Shown: positions 1 to 8,702 of the stretch, piece after piece
Position numbering within the stretch: the stretch's first letter is position 1
Layout: each line of letters starts with the position of its first letter
NCBI RefSeq assembly: GCF_030408035.1
Contig: NZ_JASDCF010000009.1
Coordinates: 34,273-98,272 of the forward strand
Direction: 5' to 3'
Origin: Psychrobacter sp. APC 3426
GTDB lineage: Bacteria > Pseudomonadota > Gammaproteobacteria > Pseudomonadales > Moraxellaceae
DNA: 64,000 bases
The notes under the pieces: generated by a model
Seen by the model: the letters and a program-made list of their open reading frames with translations, nothing else
Told to the model about the DNA's origin: nothing
The model's database searches: none
Made by a program: the position numbers and the translations under genes

Positions 1-2290
1 CTTCATAACGGCCTGATTCGCGTGACCTTAAATCGCCACCTAAAGACTTAAACGCCTCTGTAAAAAATGCTCGGATGAAATATGGTTGTAGTTTTCGGGC
101 TTCTGCTTTTTCCATCTCCTCTTTAATGGCGTATAAACCATCAAGACCCATATGCTGATCTACTAAAGCATTTCGTTTAATAATTTCTTTAAGATGGTTT
201 GTATCAAGTGCACCCTCGATTACCTCATGCATCTTAGCTTTTATTTCAGGGTCGTCACCATAGCGAATCGCTTCTATCAGCAGCTCTTTAAGTGAGATAT
301 TATCAAAAGCCTCACCCAAGACGTCAAAAACCTTTCCACCTAAGGCTTTTTTCTCTATTTCTATTTTCTCAAAAAGCTTTTGAAAAACTGCTCCTTCACG
401 TGTTTCATCTGCTACGATATTCCATAAATGACATATTTCTGTCTGCCCAATTCGGTGAATCCGACCAAACCTTTGCTCTAGTCGGTTTGGATTCCATGGT
501 AAATCGTAATTCACCATTAAATTGGCGTTTTGAAGGTTAACCCCTTCTCCTGCTGCATCAGTGGCTACCAATACAATGACTTCTGGATCGAATCGGAACT
601 CTTCTTGCGTCTGACGCCGTTTATCTCGACTAGTGCTACCAGAAATAGTTCTCACAGCGTTGTCATTACCAAGCATATCTTTAATACGTTCCACTAAATA
701 ATTCAAAGTGTCTTTATGCTCAGTGAATATAATTAACTTGCGACGAGTTCCCTTAGATGTAAACATTTCAGGGGTATCCTGAAGTAAATAAGACAACTCT
801 TCCCATTTTTTATCATTACCAGATTGTACAATTGCTAATGCTCGATGTTCAAGACTCTTAAGGCTAGCTATTTCCGCCTCAAACTCAGGGATAGTTTCAG
901 CAGCAGATGCTCGATCAACAACTTGCTCTGTATACATCTCATACTCTTCTGCAGTTAAATCCTCATCAAGTTCATCAAGATTATCTGGTATGTCTATTCT
1001 TTTTTGTACGTTGTATTCAATGAACGTTTCAGCCACTGTATTTGTACCTTTAGAACCTCCACGTACTATATGCTTAGTCTCTTCTAAGCGAGACTCTAAG
1101 CGCTTACGACGACGTTTTAAAGATTGGTATATTGCCTCAGGGCTTGAAGCCAAACGACGCTGTAACATCGTTAAGGCAAAACCAATATTATTTTTCTTTT
1201 GACCACCAAGACGATCAGCTCGGTTCATTTCTTCACGAACATATGTCGTTACTTCGTCATAAAGCAACGCTTCCATATCAGACAGCTGGTAGTTTGCAGT
1301 ATAGGCACGGCGCTCAGGAAATAATGGTGTGCCATCAAACTTAAGTAACTCTTCTTTCACCATACGGCGCATTATGTCAGACACATCTACTTTATGAGCA
1401 CCTTCACGGAACTTTCCATAAAAACGATCACCATCCAATAATGACAGCCAAATTTGAAAGTCTTCTTCTTTACCATTGTGCGGCGTTGCCGTCATTAGTA
1501 GATAGTGTCGTGTTATAGAGCCTAGAAGCTCCCCAAGAAGAAAGCGCTTAGTTTTCTTAATTTCATTACCAAAATAATTCGCAGATAACTTATGTGCCTC
1601 ATCAACAATAATTAAATCCCATTCAGTATTTCTAAGTTTGTCTTGCAACTCTTCGCTTCGAGATAATTGATCGAGTCTACAAATCAGCTGATTGGACTCA
1701 TCAAAGTAATTACCAGATGCGCATTGCTCTTGTTTTTCACGACTAAAAATATCAAATACAACACCAAATTTCTCGAGAAGCTCATCTTGCCATTGTTCAG
1801 TCAGTGATCCCGGGGAAACAATAAGAATTCGCCTTGCATCGGCTCTCATCAACAATTCACAAATCAACAAGCCTGCCATAATAGTTTTACCTGCGCCTGG
1901 GTCATCAGCCAGCACAAAACGCAGTGGTTGCTTAGGCAGCATCACTTCATAAACAGCTGAAATCTGATGCGGTAAAGGCTCCACGTTAGAAGTATGTACT
2001 GCCATCATAGGATCAAATAAAGCTGCTTGGCTAATCCGATACGCCTCTAACCCCAACTGGAAATCTGCTCCTGGAGCGTCGAATCCCCATGCTCGGCCTA
2101 CTGTCGCCAATTCTAAGCGGGCTTCATCAGAACGAAACAACATCTGCTCACCTAATTTACCCTGGCTATCTTTATAGTAGACAGTAACAGCATGCTCACC
2201 CACTCTTTCAACCTGAACAATACGAACAATTTCGTCAGATTGAATACCACGTATCTGAGCATTTTTTTTAATACTTTCGAGCTTTAGCAT
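1..2290 (-). CDS. SNF2-family helicase, C-terminus cut by window edge
   Basis: About 763 codons are visible, from the ATG at 2290 to the left edge. This is a superfamily 2 DNA-dependent ATPase of SNF2 type. Walker A (DDPGAGKTI) is near residue 130, followed by a DEAH box, a TATPH motif III and a C-terminal RecA-like domain ending in [12 protein letters not shown] short N-terminal region of about 100 residues precedes the motor. Such helicases occur in phage-defence islands, in DISARM (DrmD-like) or in COG1743/COG1483-type methylase-ATPase clusters; this is family knowledge. Two DUF262 genes lie immediately upstream on the same strand, 72 bp away, so co-transcription is likely. The partner genes that would name the system are beyond the window. 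Confidence 0.85.
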   Translation of the reverse strand, partial: MLKLESIKKNAQIRGIQSDEIVRIVQVERVGEHAVTVYYKDSQGKLGEQMLFRSDEARLELATVGRAWGFDAPGADFQLGLEAYRISQAALFDPMMAVHTSNVEPLPHQISAVYEVMLPKQPLRFVLADDPGAGKTIMAGLLICELLMRADARRILIVSPGSLTEQWQDELLEKFGVVFDIFSREKQEQCASGNYFDESNQLICRLDQLSRSEELQDKLRNTEWDLIIVDEAHKLSANYFGNEIKKTKRFLLGELLGSITRHYLLMTATPHNGKEEDFQIWLSLLDGDRFYGKFREGAHKVDVSDIMRRMVKEELLKFDGTPLFPERRAYTANYQLSDMEALLYDEVTTYVREEMNRADRLGGQKKNNIGFALTMLQRRLASSPEAIYQSLKRRRKRLESRLEETKHIVRGGSKGTNTVAETFIEYNVQKRIDIPDNLDELDEDLTAEEYEMYTEQVVDRASAAETIPEFEAEIASLKSLEHRALAIVQSGNDKKWEELSYLLQDTPEMFTSKGTRRKLIIFTEHKDTLNYLVERIKDMLGNDNAVRTISGSTSRDKRRQTQEEFRFDPEVIVLVATDAAGEGVNLQNANLMVNYDLPWNPNRLEQRFGRIHRIGQTEICHLWNIVADETREGAVFQKLFEKIEIEKKALGGKVFDVLGEAFDNISLKELLIEAIRYGDDPEIKAKMHEVIEGALDTNHLKEIIKRNALVDQHMGLDGLYAIKEEMEKAEARKLQPYFIRAFFTEAFKSLGGDLRSRESGRYE

Positions 2291-2362
2291 TACTGTTCCT
2301 TAATTTACTTTTTATATAACAGCAAGAAATTTCGAGTATTTAAAAATAATGAAACAAACATA

Positions 2363-4405
2363 TCAAGCTATACCTTTTAATTTTTGTTCTATATCTTCCT
2401 GCAGGATTTTGACCATATCATATCTATGTGAATCGATAGTCTTAATGTTCCAGTTTTCTTGAGCAGTTTGCATCATTAACTCTAACTTTAGACTCAGAGG
2501 CGCCATTCTATTACGTTGGCTGTTTAGTATCTCTGTCTTCTGTTTAGGAGTATCGTTACTTAATGATGAATTCTCACTGCTACCCATTAAACATAGGTTG
2601 CCAAAACTATGTAACTTATCTTCAGGTAATATTTCATTGATTCTAGAAGTCTGAGGTGAGAAGTGCTCTTTAGAGTTTTTAAAACTAAATCTAAACTCTT
2701 TCTTCTTCGATATAGCAACTTTACTGTCTTTCCACAATAAGTAATCTAAGTAATTAAAAACAAAAACAGCAACCTTGTCATATCTCAAATGACATTCAAA
2801 ATCATAATCTGAATGACTAAGTTTATAAGGTAGTATGCTCAGCTCTGCACTACTAGCATACATAAATTTAGGATAATCATTAGGTTTAGCTAATAAGTAT
2901 CTATTAACTATAAAATCTCTACTGAGATTTTCTAAAAAATTCAAATAACTTTCTGCAGTCAATGAGTTCAAGTGCTCATCTTGGCTTAACCAATACAGCA
3001 CTGCAGATAACCAATTTTTGCGAGAGTTAGTTGGGTAAGAAACATGAAATGCTGATATAAGCATCAAGCAAGATAACGTACTATCATTCAGATGATCTTC
3101 GTCACCACTAAAACTATCTACATAATTGCTTGAGCTGCTCTCATACAATTTATAGCGCTTCAAAGACCAACTTTCTCTATTACTAGCATTGTCTCTTTTA
3201 ATAATATAACGATCAAAAAGATAGCGAGTTTTGAGCAAAGTGAAGATAAACTCCTTTACTTTGATAGCTTGTGGATCTTTAAAGTTATCAAATGCTGAGA
3301 GCAAAATTTTATCATCTAATGCAGGAAGTTCTTGAATAGAATTCGATGTAGGGTCAAGATAAATACGCAGTACATGCATTAAAAAGTTAGGAAAATCTAT
3401 TACACTATCAAAACGCTCTTGTTTAATATCTCGATTATCAGTTATTTGTTGTTTATCTGGCTTATGTATTGCACCTTTATCAATAGAGGCAGCTAACGAT
3501 AATGGTTCAATTTTAGTATTCTCTCCGTCAGAACTATTCTTATAATCTTTACCTAAAACGGCAATTGCAATCTTATCAAAGCTATCAATTATAAAATCTT
3601 CTGCACTTGAACCAAATATCGCTTTTCGTTCATCAACTGAAAAACCTGTTTGCACATAACTATTCATATCTGCGCAGGCAAGCCACACCTTTTGGAGGGT
3701 AGCCATAGCTATGTCTTTGTTATCTAAATCACTTTCTTGGATAATAGACAGTAGGTGAGCTTTAACTACCTCATGTTTCTCTAACTGTTCACCACGATTA
3801 TTCATCACTTCAAAGTAGTGAGTAACATCAGTATTTTTTGGTACTGTTATTCTAAAAATTTGAACATCATTTAATAGATAACTCGCAAAAACCTCTAACT
3901 CATTCTCCTGTTTAAATGTTTCTGAAATCACTCTTTCGATAATTTTAAAACCATTGAATATTGAGCTGTTAAACTCTTTACTATAGCTAGTCTCAATCAA
4001 ATTCGAAAATATATTATCAGTACTGGTTTGACTATTAAAAACTTTAAAAAGTCTGTTTATGGCTAAATCTGATTTTGGTCGACTTTCAAAACATAAATTA
4101 GGTCTCTGATATTTAGGGAAGATTAAGGGAAGTCGATATTTTAGATAACACGCAATTAAGCTTAGAGTTGTGAAACGTTGCTGCCCATCTAGTATTTCAA
4201 AAAAATCTGCTCGTTTGTGTACTACTAGACTACCTAAATAGTATGTTTGAGAGTTATTTTTTAAAGAAAAGTCCTGAATATCATTTATGAGCTGCCTAAT
4301 TTGAGCCTCTTCCCAGTCATAGTTACGTTGATAAACAGGAACTCTGTAATTATCTTCGTTGAGTAGTGTTTGTATTGTCAGGCTATGTTCTTCGTTGCTA
4401 CTCAT
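2363..4405 (-). CDS. DUF262 domain protein (GmrSD/ParB-like fold), 680 aa
   Basis: The N-terminal 250 residues carry the DUF262 signature: VPVYQRNYDWEE near residue 22, a YYLGSLVV strand, and the DGQQR box (ILDGQQRFTTLSL) near residue 75. In the GmrSD family this domain has ParB/Srx-like NTP hydrolysis linked to DNA cleavage; the activity is inferred here. The C-terminal 400 residues are poorly conserved and I see no clear HNH triad of the DUF1524 kind, so nuclease activity is uncertain. The gene is 17 bp downstream of another DUF262 gene and upstream of the SNF2 helicase, all on one strand. A restriction or defence role is the best guess. Confidence 0.8.
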   Translation of the reverse strand: MSSNEEHSLTIQTLLNEDNYRVPVYQRNYDWEEAQIRQLINDIQDFSLKNNSQTYYLGSLVVHKRADFFEILDGQQRFTTLSLIACYLKYRLPLIFPKYQRPNLCFESRPKSDLAINRLFKVFNSQTSTDNIFSNLIETSYSKEFNSSIFNGFKIIERVISETFKQENELEVFASYLLNDVQIFRITVPKNTDVTHYFEVMNNRGEQLEKHEVVKAHLLSIIQESDLDNKDIAMATLQKVWLACADMNSYVQTGFSVDERKAIFGSSAEDFIIDSFDKIAIAVLGKDYKNSSDGENTKIEPLSLAASIDKGAIHKPDKQQITDNRDIKQERFDSVIDFPNFLMHVLRIYLDPTSNSIQELPALDDKILLSAFDNFKDPQAIKVKEFIFTLLKTRYLFDRYIIKRDNASNRESWSLKRYKLYESSSSNYVDSFSGDEDHLNDSTLSCLMLISAFHVSYPTNSRKNWLSAVLYWLSQDEHLNSLTAESYLNFLENLSRDFIVNRYLLAKPNDYPKFMYASSAELSILPYKLSHSDYDFECHLRYDKVAVFVFNYLDYLLWKDSKVAISKKKEFRFSFKNSKEHFSPQTSRINEILPEDKLHSFGNLCLMGSSENSSLSNDTPKQKTEILNSQRNRMAPLSLKLELMMQTAQENWNIKTIDSHRYDMVKILQEDIEQKLKGIA

Positions 4406-4422
4406 TTTTTTATCCTTATTTA

Positions 4423-5925
4423 TTAAGTTGGTAGGTAGCCAAGCTTTGCAAATAGCTCTTTAATACCTTCAACATTCGTTGCTTCTACCTTTTTAGGCTG
4501 CGGTAAAGGTTTACTCAAGAAATCTACAGAAGATAATGCTTGCTGTAAACGCTCGAATAGATTATCTGTCCCGATATACTTTTCAATACTTTCTAAATAG
4601 ACACTTTTCTTTTCTAAACGTAGTGAATAAGCCCAAATAAATATATATTCAATGGCTCGCGGTAAATCATTACCTCCAAAACGGTCGTAATAGCATAGAA
4701 CCAATGCGTCAAACATACGCCGTACATATTGGTCGCCTCTTCTTGAGCGTCCTTTGTAAGCATACTCAGGCGAATCGGTGTTAAGTACTAAAAAAATATT
4801 AAATGCTGTTGGTCTTTTTGCTATTTCCTTAATAGATGTGCCTGTTTTAGTGTGGTGTCTACTTGTTATGGCATAGAGCCATTCCTGAGAATTGCTATCT
4901 ATATCTATAGTTTTATTCAATAATGGTTGGATCATCTTCTGATAATGTGCAACCCACTCAAAAAAACGGCGTCCATTAATTAAGGTTTGATTTAACTGAA
5001 ATGGGTATACCATTACTTGTTGATCAAGTAATCGATGTGAATGATGGTTATAGCTGTCGACCGTATTGTGAACTATTCTCAAATTTTCTTGAAAAGGATA
5101 GCTATCGCTATCTAATTTCATACCTTTGAATACATTAACCTCAGACTTAGAGAAGTGCACAGCTTGCTTTCCAAGACTCCAGCGGCGAATAGGGTAAAGA
5201 TAGTTAGCAAATAAAACCTCTAAACTTTTAGTGTTTTGCTGCTCCCAAGATTCAACAACGTTCTGTTTTAAAAGATTTTCAGAGTCAGGGAACTCGCGTA
5301 AATGGAATGCTTTTAGCAGGTCATGAGGATTTAAATCAAGTCCACGTGCATTCTGTGAATCGAAGAATTGAAAAGCTTCTGATAAATCATGAAGTGTCAC
5401 TTGAACTACTTCACAATGATTAAGTAGAAAATCTAAAACTTCAGAAGTAAATTCTGGACTGTCTACATATCTTCTAATGATTTCATAGTTTTTACTTAAG
5501 TTTTTCTGAGTTTCACTACAGTCAGGGAGCTCTATTTCTAAAGGTGTAAAACTATCGAACTGCTCTGTGAACCTGTTTGAATCAATAGCTGATTTCATTA
5601 TTAACAGCAACGTTAATGTACGTTGCTGACCATCAACTAAGTCAGCCTTAGTCTGATGACCTCCCTTATTAGCATGTTGGTGTAAAACAACAGTTCCCAA
5701 GCGATAAAAATTATCTGGATTATCAGGACTGTCTAACCTATGACCAATTCTTTTACACTGGTAGTATAGGTCTGATAGTAAATCGACTATGTTTTTTGCT
5801 GTCCAGCGATAAGGTCGTTGATAAACTGGTATTACTAATTTTTTATCTGAATACTCTTTTTTAGATAAAAATTCTGAAATTTTTATTACTTTGTAGCCTG
5901 CACTTTTATTGATTAATGGAATCAT
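4423..5925 (-). CDS. DUF262 domain protein, 500 aa, second of a tandem pair
   Basis: DUF262 motifs are clear: IPVYQRPYRW near residue 32, a GTVVLHQ strand, and LVDGQQRTLTLLL near residue 95, followed by FFDSQNARGLDLNPHDLLKA, a typical motif later in the domain. It is distinct from the downstream 680-aa paralogue, sharing only the domain, so this is not a recent duplication. The two-gene arrangement recalls GmrS/GmrD, which target modified phage DNA, but here both genes keep a DUF262 head. Upstream (5926-6024) is about 100 bp of AT-rich sequence that should hold the promoter; the IS3 element begins at 6025. Confidence 0.8.
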   Translation of the reverse strand: MIPLINKSAGYKVIKISEFLSKKEYSDKKLVIPVYQRPYRWTAKNIVDLLSDLYYQCKRIGHRLDSPDNPDNFYRLGTVVLHQHANKGGHQTKADLVDGQQRTLTLLLIMKSAIDSNRFTEQFDSFTPLEIELPDCSETQKNLSKNYEIIRRYVDSPEFTSEVLDFLLNHCEVVQVTLHDLSEAFQFFDSQNARGLDLNPHDLLKAFHLREFPDSENLLKQNVVESWEQQNTKSLEVLFANYLYPIRRWSLGKQAVHFSKSEVNVFKGMKLDSDSYPFQENLRIVHNTVDSYNHHSHRLLDQQVMVYPFQLNQTLINGRRFFEWVAHYQKMIQPLLNKTIDIDSNSQEWLYAITSRHHTKTGTSIKEIAKRPTAFNIFLVLNTDSPEYAYKGRSRRGDQYVRRMFDALVLCYYDRFGGNDLPRAIEYIFIWAYSLRLEKKSVYLESIEKYIGTDNLFERLQQALSSVDFLSKPLPQPKKVEATNVEGIKELFAKLGYLPT

Positions 5926-6070
5926 TAATATATACCTATTAGATTTAAATTTTTTCTGCTACTAAGAGTACATAGCTATAGTGTGTTTGATTCTTTAAGT
6001 GCAATTCTAAGATATTTAAAGGTATGACCCCTGCCGTCAAATCCGTACAGTTAAACTTGGGAGATTTTAA

Positions 6071-6985
6071 TTACGCAGCCTGACGATAGTAATCAAACCA
6101 CACCTGTCTTGGCGATTTATAGCTCAAGCCCTTTTGAATCCTAGTTTGGTTGTAATATAGCTCGATGTATCTAATGATATCGGTAATGGCGGCAAACCTT
6201 GTTTTATAATCCTTATGATATACCAGCTCATTCTTTAATATGCTCCAGAAGCTTTCTATGGGTGCGTTATCAAAGCAATTACCTTTGCCACTCATTGAGC
6301 CTATAAACTGGTGCTGTTTAATGATTTTATGATACGCATGGCTACAGTATTGACTACCTCTGTCTGAGTGCACAATTAATCCTTTATTAGGTCGTTTGTT
6401 TTTGATTGCCATATTTAGTGCTTTGCAAACTAAGTCAGCAGTCATGCGTTTGTTGATAGCGTAACCGACCAACTCTTTGGTATATAAATCTTTCACTCCT
6501 GCTAAGTACAGCCAGCCCTCATTTGTCCAGATATAAGTAATATCGCTCACCCAAGACTCATTAGGGCAACTGGCATCAAACTGCTGATCCAGCACGTTTG
6601 GATAGACAAGCTTGTTGTGATTAGAGTCGGTGGTCACTTTAAAGCGCTTATGACGACGACATTTAATGCCGTGTTACTCTTTGATGCTTCTTACCATATA
6701 CAGGCTAATGTTATGGCCTTGCTCGCTTAGATGAGCATGCAGTCGATCTACGCCATAACGTTCTTTCGTTTCATTGTGAGCCGCTTTAACCAGTAATTCA
6801 GACTGGTTGCGATGTATCTGTTGGTCGCTGAGATCACGACTTAGCCAGTCGTAATAGCTTGATGGCTTAACCCTTAACACACGGCACATAGTGGTGATGC
6901 TAAAGAAGTGCTTGTTGTCTTTGATAAAGGCGTACCTGACTAACTGTGCTTGGCAAAGTACGCCGTCGCCTTTTTTAAGATCTCG
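6071..6985 (-). pseudogene. IS3 orfB integrase-like transposase, nonsense mutation
   Basis: A DDE integrase-core protein expressed by -1 frameshift from orfA. The catalytic region reads WVSDITYIW, later VHSDRGSQY, and finally NAPIESFWS with the Glu, so the DDE triad is intact. The helical N-terminal (HTH_21-like) segment with KPSSYYDWLSRDLS is present. The frame is broken by TAA at about 6671-6673, where copy 2 has CAA (Gln) in the otherwise matching KE-QHGIK context. The mutation separates the N-terminal part from the catalytic core. Confidence 0.85.
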
Positions 6986-7236
6986 CGTTCCTCTTCAGCC
7001 ACTTTAAGCTGCCGCTTGAGCTGCTTTATTTCTTGAAGAGCACTCATAAGATCAGGATCATATTGCTCTGTGCCGACAAGCTTGCCTTGATTGGCTTTGT
7101 TATGCCAATTTGATAGCGTTTGCATGGAAATGCCAAGCTGCTTTGCAGTGGCTGAGATATTGCCATTATTGTCTGATATCTTCTTGACGGCCTCTGCTTT
7201 AAATTCGTCACTGTAGGTTCTTACTTTCTTGGTCAT
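6940..7236 (-). CDS. IS3 orfA, HTH transposase subunit
   Basis: 98 residues: a helix-turn-helix (YSDEFKAEAVKKI, then ISATAKQLGISMQTLSNW) followed by a leucine-zipper-like helix (LMSALQEIKQLKRQLKVAEE). It recognises the element ends and fuses to OrfB by programmed -1 frameshifting. The slippery sequence CTTAAAAAAG lies near 6975 and is intact here, in contrast to copy 2 where a 62-nt structured insert replaces it. It ends KKATAYFAKHS. Confidence 0.9.
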   Translation of the reverse strand: MTKKVRTYSDEFKAEAVKKISDNNGNISATAKQLGISMQTLSNWHNKANQGKLVGTEQYDPDLMSALQEIKQLKRQLKVAEEEREILKKATAYFAKHS

Positions 7237-7291
7237 GATAAACTCCGATTAATACGCTTAGTTTACCAAGTTTACTTGTACGGTTTTGTCA

Positions 7292-7419
7292 GCGTAGCTC
7301 AGCTGATTAATAAATAGCTCGGATAAATCATGCATATCTATGCTTAACGTTTGACAAGCAAACTCAACGGCATTTTCATCATAATAGTTAAGGGTGCTTT
7401 TGAATGATTGTTTGGTCAT
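7292..7419 (-). pseudogene. N-terminal fragment of a class I SAM methyltransferase
   Basis: From the ATG at 7419 the minus strand encodes 43 residues (starting MTKQSFKSTLNYYDENAVEF) before running into the IS3 end. The pattern of a YYDENA segment followed by a short amphipathic helix resembles the start of small class I methyltransferases found in prokaryotic defence and tellurite-resistance-like families. The glycine-rich SAM motif that would follow is absent. I do not see the rest of the gene on the far side of the IS, so a deletion accompanied or followed the insertion. It begins 20 bp after the HNH gene stop, probably in the same operon. Confidence 0.6.
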
Positions 7420-7438
7420 AAGGTGACATATCTATTTA

Positions 7439-8500
7439 TCAGGCTCTAAGCTGTGGTAGCAAGCTAGGGTTAATAGTACGGAGCTTTATACTTGGTTCTG
7501 GTGACCAGACCAAATCCTCATGTTCCACCGCTATTTGATAGGCCCACTGGCTAATCGTCTCTGAGCGTTGCTGGTTGGTTATAAAACCTATGGTTTTTGC
7601 TTGCCGTTCAATCGTATGACCATATTGCTGATTGCGCTCTAACCACTTCTCATAAAACAGCTCTTCAGCAAGATAGTCACGTTTGCTGTTGTTACAGCGA
7701 TGATCAGTAAGTACGAAGTTGTGAGTGGTATCAATGGGATATTTCGACCAAGGAATGAAATGATCGACCTCGATATTATTTTTTAAAGCTTTATGACAAT
7801 AGAAGCATTGCCCTTGTTGGGTATCAATTAATATAGACTCTAAGACCTTTAAGCTTTGTCTTGATTGATGAAATAGAAATTGTTGTAGGTCAATATCATC
7901 GCTAAAGTAAGGTTGATTGTGACGGTTTTTACGCACAAACTCAGTCCAGTATTGTTGGCAAAGCTTATGAATTATCCGACTGAAACGGGTAAAGCAATAT
8001 GCGATTCCAGGCATCAGTACTATCGCGTTTGCTTTAGGATTATAAACATATAGAAATTCGCGACTGACCTTATCTTGTGCACTTTGTAAATACTTTGCCG
8101 GGTTGTTCTTAATAGTCTGAGCAACCTCTTTAATCGTTGACTGCCACTTTTTAATATCACGCGTCCGAGCTATACGTATGCTGGTATTTTTAGTCTCTTG
8201 TTGCAATTTCAGTATGTTAGTAACAACCTTAGCTTGTTTCCCTACATTACTCTGTTTTAATACAGAGTCATCATCTTGATGTGAAAACGGTAGTGTTTGT
8301 GTCCAATAAAGCTGAAAAAACTGCTCAGCTAACTCTTCATAGGACATACTGCACTCACTATTATCATTAATAGCTGATTCTATAGAAAGGTTTGTAATCG
8401 CCATTAATAAAGCAAATTTATAAGTCGAGGTATAAGAGCTAGACTCCAGCAACCATTGGATACGTCTTAGAAAGTTAAGCTGGAATTCTGATGTTGGCAC
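7439..8500 (-). CDS. HNH endonuclease domain protein, 353 aa
   Basis: The C-terminal third contains an HNH fold with a zinc-knuckle start: CFYCHKAL near residue 238, then VDHFIPWSKYPID, then NFVLTDHRCNNSKRDYL. The first two Cys and the later Cys fit the usual Zn-binding HNH pattern, and the VDHFIPWS His-Asp region is the metal site. The N-terminal 230 residues are helical and not recognised. It lies 202 bp downstream of the RapA-like helicase gene on the same strand and upstream of the methyltransferase fragment. A nuclease partner for the helicase is a reasonable inference. No toxin-type operon structure is seen. Confidence 0.8.
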   Translation of the reverse strand: MPTSEFQLNFLRRIQWLLESSSYTSTYKFALLMAITNLSIESAINDNSECSMSYEELAEQFFQLYWTQTLPFSHQDDDSVLKQSNVGKQAKVVTNILKLQQETKNTSIRIARTRDIKKWQSTIKEVAQTIKNNPAKYLQSAQDKVSREFLYVYNPKANAIVLMPGIAYCFTRFSRIIHKLCQQYWTEFVRKNRHNQPYFSDDIDLQQFLFHQSRQSLKVLESILIDTQQGQCFYCHKALKNNIEVDHFIPWSKYPIDTTHNFVLTDHRCNNSKRDYLAEELFYEKWLERNQQYGHTIERQAKTIGFITNQQRSETISQWAYQIAVEHEDLVWSPEPSIKLRTINPSLLPQLRA

Positions 8501-8702
8501 TATAAAACCTTTAGAGATGCGATTAATTAACTCACTGTATTCCAGACTTATACGGCTAAGCCTTTCATTATGTAATACTTGGTCTATAGACGAATCTATC
8601 TTATTTTATCCAGCTAGTACTGCTAGACTAACTTGATTATAGTTTTCAAAATATTATTAGTATATTATTTTTAACTTAGGGCGATTATAATCAAGCTTCT
8701 GT

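Larger units (their letters stand above)
6025..7291 (-). mobile_element. IS3-family (IS150-like) insertion sequence, copy 1
   Basis: A 1267-bp element encoded on the minus strand. The ends are imperfect inverted repeats: the left end starts TGACCCCTGCCGTCAAATCC and the right end, read inward, has TGACAAAACCGTACAAGT; both continue into a TAAACTTGG core. It contains orfA and orfB joined by an A6G slippery site (CTTAAAAAAG). A second copy lies at 36929-38254, and a badly eroded relative at 15923-16236. Insertion separated the first 43 codons of a methyltransferase gene (7292-7419) from its remainder. The orfB nonsense codon probably makes this copy non-autonomous. Confidence 0.9.

Noticed and set aside
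1..2290. Naming the left helicase as DISARM DrmD
   Set aside because: drmA, drmB, drmC and the DISARM methylase are not visible; the helicase motif set alone does not distinguish DISARM from other SNF2-containing systems.
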